From Leidyana gryllorum EB-2025a (lineage: Eukaryota; Apicomplexa): a stretch of 64,000 nt of DNA. The DNA lies in assembly GCA_048772705.1 (NCBI GenBank), contig JBLWGC010000140.1, positions 1 through 64,000 of the forward strand. Reading direction: 5' to 3'. Each line of letters begins with the position of its first letter. Positions within the stretch are counted from its first letter, which is position 1. Shown in pieces: positions 56,731 to 64,000 of the stretch. The notes below the pieces were generated by a model that was given only the letters and a program-made list of their open reading frames with translations, was not told the DNA's origin and made no database searches. The translations under genes and the position numbers were made by a program.

Positions 56731-58565
56731 TCAGAATCCCCCATTGCTGTTGGAAGATGACTGAGCTACCCGGTTGAACCATCCAGCAGCGCTCTTGAAA
56801 GTCTGCAGCAACAAAAGGGAATGAGGTCGAGAATGATAGTCGATCGATCGAGAGAGAGAGAGGGAGAGAGAGAGAGAAAGACAGACACGTAACGCAGCAC
56901 ACACAGCAGCAGCAGCAGCAGCATTTTGGATCAAATTTAATTGACTTTGATTGAAGCCATTTCATGCGGCACAGAGGGAATGGAGGTGACACAGAGACAG
57001 TGAGAAAAGCGAGAGACAGAGAGAGAGGTGAGAGAGAAGAAAGAAATATGAGAGAGAAGATCATTGATGATCAGGTGGTATAGGGAGAGACATTGCGGTC
57101 AGCCACAGAGTCAGCCAGCCAGTCAATCCGTCAAAGAGAGTACAAGTTGGGGTACAGCGTACCTCTTGAGCAGCCATTGCTATGTCAGCAGCCTTTTGGA
57201 CTGCCTTGTCGTGATAGATGCCAAGTCGAGTTGCGGCTTCGTCCTCGAACGTGGGTCTATTGGCCGCCTCATCTGTGCCAAAGAACGCATCAGATGAGAT
57301 AGCGTTGGCGGATTTGAATCGAGTGTAATCCGCCGGGGTGCCTGAGGACTTCTTTCGACGGGAATCTGTTGACTCGTCGTTGCACTCAAAGTCCTGAGCA
57401 GATATGGCTTTGGCCGTCGAGAGATCCTTTCTGGTCCCACTCATCAGAAGACTCGAGTCCATCCCCCCACTGGACGTTATCAAGAAACCGTGCGTATTCT
57501 GCTGCTGCTTCTTGGTGTCAGCGCTGGAAGCGGAGGAGTAGTAACCCCCTCCACCCGACTCGTGAGCAGCGACGGACCTCTCCACCAACGATCCGGGATG
57601 AGACACAGTACTCGGCGACGGTGCTTTCGCCGCCACTTTCGGAGCGGACTGGAAAGCGGAGTCGAAGTCAAAATCAAAGTCGTCCGTCTGAACTTTCATG
57701 GCCGACTTATTTGTAGTCGCTGAAGCTTGAAAGTGGCCGCCAGAAGATTTAGACGCCCCAGAGCGGTCCACCACGTAGCCTCGGGCATACGGTGCCCCAG
57801 CCCCAGACTCGTAACCAACACCCGCTACCATATTGGATGATTCATTCTTCGATACGGCGGGGTTGGGCTTATTATAAACAACCTCAGTCGCTTCTTGAGG
57901 CGGCGACATCGCTGAGGTTTCGTCAGGGAATTCAATATTGGACGAAATCGCGGCGGCACCCGCCACCGGACTCTGCGCTCTCCAGGGAACGCTCAAGTCC
58001 GGTCGGTACTTCTCCATTGTTTCAGCAAGCTCTTTCTGCAACCGGAACACACTGTGTCCACCCGCACGAACACGAACAACTTACATCCAGAGCCTTCCGA
58101 TATCTCTCACATAGCTTGGATCTGTAGTCAGTTGGTCTACCCTCAGGAGCTCTGAGCGGCCACACATGTCAATCGAAAGCTGCGAAACCCTTCCTACCCA
58201 TGGGATCTGAAGAACGTTCGTGCCCGGGCGTTGCCGCCCAACTCCATGCGCAATAATTCATCGAGCTTTATGCGGTCCAGATCAGTGGATCGAACAAAAC
58301 TGACACGAGCGCCCAAGTTCCGGTGCTGACCTGAACAGGTCATGCACAGGAAGATGCCAAAAGTGGCAGATATCCATGTGTTATTACGCCCAGCGCAATC
58401 GAAACAACTGACACAAACACCTCATCGAACAAACACCCCCGCTGGCACTTACAAGCGATTCTCCGGCTGGGACCGCAGCAGATGGAATATTTTGTCACGG
58501 TCGGCATCCGACACGAAGCCTTTCCCATCTGTTTCAAGCGCGGGAGCTCTGAGGCGTGGCTCCAT
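56731..58565 (-). CDS. ARFGAP2/3 (Glo3)-type ARF GTPase-activating protein
   Basis: Starts at ATG 58565, ends with TGA at 56731-56733. Exon 1 (complement 58453-58565) joins exon 2 (from 58407) in phase 2, forming the zinc-finger start ENRFCFDCAGRNNTW. The zinc finger continues ISATFGIFLCMTCSGQHRNL with the catalytic arginine region (GARVSFVRSTDLDRIKLDEL) and MELGGNARARTFFRSHG, the canonical ArfGAP fold. After a disordered middle, the sequence SANAISSDAFFGTDEA matches the C-terminal SSxxxFG motif of the ARFGAP2/3 class, followed by helices and a last exon TFKSAAGWFNRVAQS. It would promote GTP hydrolysis by ARF1 on COPI-coated Golgi membranes. It is divergent from the V-ATPase F gene (134 nt between ATGs). 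Confidence 0.88.
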
Positions 58566-58633
58566 TGGATAGATGATACTTTTTTTTCCTCAATCTGCAC
58601 AACACCGGCTGTGTCACTGGCACTGTGGCCACG

Positions 58634-58649
58634 AGCACACGCGTGTGCT
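58634..58649. promoter_or_regulatory. perfect 16-bp palindrome in a divergent promoter
   Basis: AGCACACGCGTGTGCT is a perfect inverted repeat lying between the divergent ARFGAP and V-ATPase F start codons. It belongs to a group of CACACG[T/C]GTGTG dyads scattered through the window. A role as a transcription-factor site for this gene pair is inference. Confidence 0.45.
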
Positions 58650-58699
58650 GATGGCCATGATATTTGAATTTTCTTTATCGCTCAACTGCATTTGTCCAG

Positions 58700-59225
58700 A
58701 TGAGTCGGTCTAAGAGGTTATGGACTGGTGGTGATCTCAAACTGTCGGTCATCGGTGATGAGGTAAACCCCCCGTCCCACCCTTTGTCAAATTCAACAGG
58801 ATACAGTCACTGGCTTCTTGCTTTCGGGTATCGGTCACCGTGACCGGTCCGGCAAAGTGAACTTTCTCGTGGTCAACAACCGTAAGTCCGCGTCAGAAAG
58901 GCCGCGTCATACTGCAATACTCTGTAGGTACGACGACGGCTATCATTGAAGACACCTTTACGGACTTCTCCACGCGGGCGGATATGGGTGTGATTCTGAT
59001 CAATCAGGCCATTGCGGACCGCATTCGACCTATCTTGGACACATACAAAGAGAACATTCCCACTGTACTCGAGATTCCCAGCAAGGATCACCCATACGAC
59101 TCATCTAAGGTGTGTAAACTGGTGTGTCACACTATTTGTCTACCGTTTCCCTTCAGGACTCTGTCATGCAACGGGTCAAAGTTTTCTTTGGAGGAAGTCT
59201 TCCGGGAGCTCAGACAGAAAGCTAA
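58700..59225 (+). CDS. V-type proton ATPase subunit F
   Basis: Four exons, 58700-58762, 58800-58881, 58928-59109 and 59157-59225, join in phase to give 131 residues. The family signatures are VIGDEDTVTGFLLSGIG, KVNFLVVNNRTTTAIIEDTF, GVILINQAIADRIRPILDTY and the very conserved LEIPSKDHPYDSSKDSVMQR. Subunit F belongs to the central rotor stalk of V1 and couples ATP hydrolysis to rotation for acidification of endomembrane compartments. The length matches the family (about 115-130). The stop is followed after 17 nt by the ATG of the next gene on the same strand. Confidence 0.96.
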
Positions 59226-59242
59226 GGCTTTTTTTTGGTCGT

Positions 59243-60898
59243 ATGCCATCTATTCGCGTGGATTTGAGACGGAGGGGAGACGGTGCTGCTGTGAGGCCAG
59301 CATGGATAGGGCTGATTAGAACTATGGTGGACGCCACTGGCGCACAACTTTTGCCTCACCCGGTGGATGACGGCGTATTGAGCGCGGGCGACTCCCAACA
59401 AGCGCACCAACACGAGAAAAGGACTGGAATCGAAGAGGCCCTGCGCATCGCTCTTGACCGAGTCGGAAGCGATAACACTGGACATTGCAACCTCTCTGAC
59501 ACCAAAGCCCAAACGGTAGTGGCCGCGGAGGGACTCGCGGGTGACAGTCCGGTAGCCGCTGAGTCGATAAAACCCGATCAGCAAACTGCAGTGCTGGAGG
59601 AAGAAATTGCAACCGTACCATTGGAGCCGTTGTTTGCCGACACTTTCAGCATCCCCGCTGCCGAGCCGATTGAAGGCGGTGCAAGTGCCGCTGCCGAAGC
59701 CGGCGAGGAGAGTGAGGCGGCTGTTTTATCTCCTGTGGACAAAGTGGAGATGGGTATATTCGATGAGGCCGGGTTGAGAGCGATGGGTGTGAAGCCTCGT
59801 GAAATTGCAAAATATCGAAGAATGGCTATGGTGGCAAAGAAGAGACTGGCTGATGAGGAAGAGGCCCGTTTGAAAGAGGAAGCGATAGCAAAATCTGCGG
59901 CTTTGTATACAGACAACTATATGGTTCATGTGGAGGCTATATTGAGTCCGGAGAGGGATCTGAATGAGCAGACACTGTTGGCGGGTAACTGTGAAACCCC
60001 AGAGGAGCTGCAGGCGATGATTGATCGGAAACTCATTGACGATTACCCCTTTCATATCGTCCAAGAGATTATTTCGACTCGAACTGGGAACCCGACCCGC
60101 ACGGCCGAACTGTTGCAGCAATTCCAGGAACAGGCGGCAGTGTTGTGGAAGAAACCGGTGGAGATGGTGACACAGAGTGAAACGGCGAAGATCGCGTGTT
60201 GGTTTTTGGGACAGAGAGAGGCTCGACGCAGCAATGCGAGCAAGCGGTGGCCAGGGTTGGTCGACTATTTTTTCCGGAAGATGGACGAACACGACCCAAT
60301 GTATCTGCCAAACGGTCGAGTCAACAAGGCCATTCTGCCAGACTTTCTGGGGGTGGTCGACTTGAAGGGTATTGGAGAGACCATTGTGTACGCAGAACAG
60401 GCAGAGCACGAACAACAGATTCAGGACGCCTGGGCTCGCAGTCGCTGGGAAATGATGGACACCAGTACCATTGATCATCGATCCAATCCCAACAAGTTTG
60501 ACTCTGAGAGTGGGAGGGCAGGCAGTGTTGGCCGTATCCTGGCGTGGCTAAAGTTTCTCTTCGTCAAAGGGCTCGAAGCCCGTCGAGCCTCAGAGGAGGA
60601 AGACGACTACGGCTTCCCAATCGAAGCCGAAAAGCCCTTCACAGGAACCAAAATGATACTGCCTCAAGAGGACGAATCATTGTTCTATCTAAGTACCCCT
60701 CACGCCCGCATCTTCAATAATATCTTCCCGGACTATCGTCTGCGTATAGCACCCAACCGCGATGTGCTCTTCGACAAATGGCTCCGCAGACAAATCCATG
60801 AAGGCATCCTCAATATCCCCGGACAGCACAAACGCTGGAAAGATATGCAATTCGATAATCCTCACGCAGATCGCGACGATGACTTTAACGAGGACTGA
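59243..60898 (+). CDS. orphan acidic protein, 551 aa, single exon
   Basis: Uninterrupted from ATG 59243 to TGA 60898. The frame is open further upstream but has no earlier ATG, and that part overlaps the V-ATPase F exons. The first 45 residues are basic with hydrophobic spacing (MPSIRVDLRRRGDGAAVRPA) and could be an organelle-targeting leader. Residues about 60-180 are acidic and low in complexity. From about 190 a helical, charged region follows (FDEAGLRAMGVKPREIAKYR, VAKKRLADEEEARLKEEAI). The C-terminal 250 residues look folded (DYPFHIVQEIISTRTGNPT, ETAKIACWFLGQREARRSN, PDFLGVVDLKGIGETIVYAE, PHARIFNNIFPDYRLRI). I recognise no family. A mitochondrial or apicoplast-like location is only a guess from the leader. 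Confidence 0.72.
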   Translation: MPSIRVDLRRRGDGAAVRPAWIGLIRTMVDATGAQLLPHPVDDGVLSAGDSQQAHQHEKRTGIEEALRIALDRVGSDNTGHCNLSDTKAQTVVAAEGLAGDSPVAAESIKPDQQTAVLEEEIATVPLEPLFADTFSIPAAEPIEGGASAAAEAGEESEAAVLSPVDKVEMGIFDEAGLRAMGVKPREIAKYRRMAMVAKKRLADEEEARLKEEAIAKSAALYTDNYMVHVEAILSPERDLNEQTLLAGNCETPEELQAMIDRKLIDDYPFHIVQEIISTRTGNPTRTAELLQQFQEQAAVLWKKPVEMVTQSETAKIACWFLGQREARRSNASKRWPGLVDYFFRKMDEHDPMYLPNGRVNKAILPDFLGVVDLKGIGETIVYAEQAEHEQQIQDAWARSRWEMMDTSTIDHRSNPNKFDSESGRAGSVGRILAWLKFLFVKGLEARRASEEEDDYGFPIEAEKPFTGTKMILPQEDESLFYLSTPHARIFNNIFPDYRLRIAPNRDVLFDKWLRRQIHEGILNIPGQHKRWKDMQFDNPHADRDDDFNED

Positions 60899-61028
60899 GG
60901 GGCAGGCAGGCAGGCAGGCAGTACTTCTCCTCAAGTATTGTCACGTAGTTACTTAGTTCGTTGGTTACTTAGTGACTTTGTGTAGTTAGTGAGTCACTCA
61001 AGTCGTCTTCAGTCAGCAGGCGTCGTCG

Positions 61029-62359
61029 TCAGGGTTTGACACTTTTCCTTTTGGGTCCATTGGTTGTCTTCTTGGAGGTCTGTCATGGAGATATATTATT
61101 GGATCTCTGTGTCTGTGCGTATGTCGGGTGGTACTTACTTTAGAGTTTGAACTGATCTTACTCTCAGTCTTGAGTTTCACTTCTCCGACGGTCGGCATCG
61201 GGGTCGGTTTGGGTCGAAAGAAGGACTCGAGACGGGTTTGAGCCCCTTTGGTTTTGGCCTTCTTGAGTCGGTTGATCGCGTTCTCGACTCGGGGCCGAGC
61301 AAAGTTTTGCTCGTCGACCAAAAACTTGATCAGCCCCTCCTCGTCGGGGTCGTTCCATTCGAACGGGGCGACGTCCTCGACTTGACGGACCTCTGGACAG
61401 AAGAAGAAACTACGGGCCTCTTCGTACGGAAAGTTCTCAGGGATCGGGTACTTGGCGGGATCCAGGCTCTCGAGCGCGGCTTTGATATTCTTGTGCTTCT
61501 CCAAAAGCTTATAGGCGCTGCCCGGGCCGATGCCTTTGATTGTATCGCAGTAATCACACCCACACAGGATGCAAAAGTCCACAAACTGCTCCATCGTGAA
61601 GTCCAGAGCCGTCAACAACTTGTTCAGATTCACTATCATCAACTTGTTGGCCTTATTCTTCGGGTCACTGAACGTCAGATGACGCATCAAAAGCGGCGTT
61701 CCGAAACAAAGGGCGTCTGCGTCTTCTGTGACCGTCGCGTAGACGCGATCTAAGCGAGACAGAGAGAGTTCGAACTGCCGAGCTTGAGTTTGATTCACTA
61801 ACCTGCTTTGCAGAGTGTAGCACACTGGGCCTCGGCTTCGCCCGGGGCCTCAACTATTGGAATGCCCATCAAACTCAAAAGCTTTTTCACATCTTCATTA
61901 TGCTGACGAGTGACTTTGACCGTCCGTCCAGCAAACTTTCGGACTTTCTCTATATCGCCCCTTTCTTTGGCGTCCTCCAGATTGGTCTCAGCCAATGCCT
62001 TGCGGTCTTTGCGCTTTGCCAATTCGCCCGATTTGAGCGTCGGCGCTTTGCCGTCAAACACGTACACCGGTTTCATCCCCAGCTCCATGATCCGAATGGC
62101 TCGACTCAACATACCCGCCAGGTGACTGGTCGTTTCACCAGCAGCGTTGGTCAAGTTGCCGTAGGACTCACCATCGCGAATCGCCACCATAAACTGATAC
62201 AATGACAACGAGGCATCAATGGCAACTACACGGCCAATAAATGACTCTGGCGCCTACATAAATTCAGATAATCACATGCCACAGATACACACGTACATGA
62301 TAACTGACAGCACCTGGTGCTTTGTCACATACGAATTTGGTAAGTCCATCTATTCCCAT
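61029..62359 (-). CDS. FEN1: flap endonuclease 1
   Basis: The first exon is complement(62297-62359), beginning [10 protein letters not shown]. It joins exon 2 (from 62253) to give [20 protein letters not shown]. Further motifs are [53 protein letters not shown], then, across a 50-nt intron, [40 protein letters not shown] and [11 protein letters not shown]. The acidic residues of both metal sites are present. The PCNA-binding-like element TRLESFF is followed by a short basic tail from a small last exon ([14 protein letters not shown]). FEN1 removes 5' flaps in Okazaki-fragment processing and long-patch base-excision repair. In place of the usual GSDYC the loop reads GCDYC, which is conservative. 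It is divergent from NOP10 with 43 nt between the ATGs. Confidence 0.95.
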
Positions 62360-62402
62360 TTCGTCGGTCGAAAGTCAGTTCAAAAAAAAGTGAGAACTTC
62401 AA

Positions 62403-62644
62403 ATGTATCTGAGATACTATATCGGCGAAGACGGCAAAAGGGTCTATACCCTCTCGGTAAGTGCTCAAAAAGACGCCCAGATACCCCATTCAACCTACAG
62501 GCAAAAAGCCCGCTCAATGGTGAACCCACCAAGACTGCTCACCCAGCAAGATTCTCACCAGATGACAAGTATAGTGCCCAGAGAGTTATGCTCAAAAGCA
62601 GGTTCGGGGTCCTCCCGACTATGCAACCTCCCCTTGTGCTCTAA
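62403..62644 (+). CDS. NOP10: H/ACA ribonucleoprotein subunit NOP10
   Basis: Two exons, 62403-62456 and 62501-62644, join in phase 0 over a 44-nt intron to give 65 residues, the normal length of NOP10. The sequence starts [18 protein letters not shown] and continues with [20 protein letters not shown] and KSRFGVLPT, which is the entire conserved core of the family. NOP10 is a structural subunit of box H/ACA snoRNPs that guide pseudouridylation of rRNA and of the telomerase RNP. The stop TAA at 62642-62644 is followed by only 11 nt before the next ATG on the same strand. Confidence 0.96.
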
Positions 62645-62655
62645 ACTTTTCTTTT

Positions 62656-63958
62656 ATGAGTGCACCAACCTTTAGACTCTGTGTGGCACACTGCAAATGG
62701 CCCTGTGAGGATGTTGTTTTGCCACTCCGTAGTGCTAAGGTAGCAGAGGATGGACGTAAATTCGGCTTCGAACTGTGCGATTCCGGGGATGTATACAACG
62801 GATACACCTGGGAGACTAAACGCGATGGCCTGGGAGTATGCCTTTATGCCAGTGGCGATGGATACGCCGGTGAATGGTGCGAAAACAACAGACATGGCTG
62901 GGGCTTCTACATCAAAGCTTTCGGGTCGAAATATGAAGGCTCCTGGTCTAATGACACACAAACTGGCTTTGGCCTTCAGTCTCAAACGAATGATCTGAGA
63001 TACTTCGGTCAATTCACTTCCAATAAGAAGTAGGCACTACATAAATCCCATCCACAAGCCGTGTCTCCGTGTAGCACACGCGTGTGTGGTGTGCTTCCGT
63101 ATAATTATCGATCTGTCTGCCTGCCTGTTCTGCGAAATCTTTCACCCAAACGTTGATCAACAGGCACGGAAAGGGGGTGCTTTTGCAGTCCAACGGTCTT
63201 CTGTACGCTGGCGAGTGGGATAATGGCGAGCCGATCTCCCGCGAGCTACTATTCCAGGGATATAGCCCTACGGATGACAGACAACTATCACCGGCGGCGT
63301 CTTCGTCAGCTAACAAATTGAGTCGGACAGCGGGGAGCTGGGAGAAGCCTCCTTCCGGTCTGCTCGCGGCCCTGGATGGGACCGAGAGTAGTGATGCCCT
63401 GCCCTCCAGCTCATCTAGCTCTTCCACTCCGGGAGCCGCGAGCACGGCATCGCGGAATAGTCACTCCAGTCCCCCCATTAACGGTCGAGGCCCCGAAGAC
63501 CCGAAGGAAACCCGCGATTCTCTCTTTGCGCGGCGATTCCGAAAAGTTCAAAAGCTATCCAATGTCAGTTCAATAGATCAATGGGCCCCAGCAGAAGTAA
63601 CTCATTTCCTAGGCGCTTGTGGTAAGGTGGTGAGTGGTTGGCAACGTGATACGAACGATTGCAGGAATCAAAGAAGACACGACTGATCTGTTTCTACGGC
63701 ACAAAGTCTCGGGCAGCTGTCTTTTTGACATCTTGATGAACGCCCACGAATGTTTGGGTAAGTTCTTATGGGCGATCCACGTACACGGACGCCTCCTACT
63801 TTGTGAACAGTGGATATCGGGATTGACAATCCCTATGTGCGGCGGTTTATCTGGCTGACCTTCAGCACGATTTACAAGATTAAGCACCGTGTTGAAATGG
63901 ATCGGGTGCTTACGCACCCCTTCAATGAACCAATGAAAGATTATGGTATATCAACCAA
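62656..63958 (+). CDS. MORN-repeat and SAM-domain protein, 3' end beyond the window
   Basis: Exons 62656-63029, 63164-63621, 63665-63757 and 63811-63958 join in phase; the last has a GTGAGT donor, so the gene continues past the right edge. Residues about 45-140 contain MORN repeats (VYNGYTWETKRDGLGVCLYA, GYAGEWCENNRHGWGFYI, KYEGSWSNDTQTGFGL, then HGKGVLLQSNGLLYAGEWDN). A serine-rich linker follows, then a SAM-like domain (SIDQWAPAEVTHFLGACG, DLFLRHKVSGSCLFDILMNA, LVDIGIDNPYVRRFIWLTFS). MORN repeats associate with membranes and the cytoskeleton in apicomplexans; SAM domains mediate protein pairing. The first intron holds an AGCACACGCGTGTG dyad at 63073. The 11-nt distance to the NOP10 stop is exceptional; an alternative upstream first exon would have to overlap NOP10. 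Confidence 0.8.
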
Positions 63959-64000
63959 GTGAGTACTTTGGTCGCTACCGCCCCACTCACTGTGTGGCAG

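Noticed and set aside
59012-59242. Upstream extension of the 551-aa orphan to 59012
   Set aside because: The extension begins at a TTG and reads out of frame over the conserved V-ATPase F exons; the first ATG in frame is 59243.
1-64000. Trans-spliced leader acceptors before genes, as in dinoflagellates or Perkinsus
   Set aside because: I looked for a shared sequence or a consistent AG just before start codons and saw none; T tracts alone are not enough. RNA data would be needed to reopen this.

Overview
The window is eukaryotic nuclear DNA: nearly every recognisable gene is split by short GT-AG introns, and the recognisable proteins are eukaryotic. The lineage signals are an ApiAP2-type DNA-binding domain (gene at 30926-32319), a multi-spanning 3',5'-cyclic nucleotide phosphodiesterase of the apicomplexan architecture, MORN-repeat proteins, long disordered orphan proteins and moderate base composition. 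Together they suggest an alveolate, most likely an apicomplexan in the broad sense. Several introns are only 26-27 nt long, which would fit a compact gregarine-like genome better than Plasmodium or Toxoplasma. The genus is an inference and is not proven here.

Layout. 1-4250: a secreted orphan protein (1102-2490) in otherwise gene-poor DNA containing a TGCAC/TGCGC-rich block. 4252-12077: ribosomal protein uS11/S17-family (RPS11), a CCCH zinc-finger protein, a coiled-coil orphan and a 14-exon multi-pass membrane orphan. 12268-16035: a proline-rich orphan of about 1241 residues. 16651-22544: a PP2C phosphatase and MCM6, head to tail on the minus strand. 22598-25320: three small or secreted orphans. 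25490-30929: the phosphodiesterase and a syntaxin-like Qa-SNARE. 30926-39401 (minus): the ApiAP2 factor, two tandem PIG-S-like genes (GPI transamidase) and condensin-II subunit H2. 39493-45047 (minus): two very large Lys/Pro/Ala-rich proteins. 45189-48939: a small orphan, NOSIP and a helical orphan. 48956-56574: DNA polymerase theta (helicase plus polymerase). 56731-62359: an ARFGAP2/3-type GAP, V-ATPase subunit F, a 551-residue orphan and FEN1. 62403-end: NOP10 and a MORN-SAM protein running off the right edge.

The genes form no metabolic pathway. There is a notable concentration of genome-maintenance genes (MCM6, condensin-II H2, POLQ, FEN1) and of membrane-traffic genes (SNARE, ARFGAP, V-ATPase F, PIG-S). 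The most unusual property is compaction. Three same-strand gene pairs have only 11-17 nt between one stop codon and the next start. One divergent pair has start codons 16 nt apart, and one convergent pair overlaps its stop codons in a single TTAA. Exon coordinates below were derived by hand from splice sites and reading phase. Where phases close over a whole gene I say so; elsewhere the models are partial.
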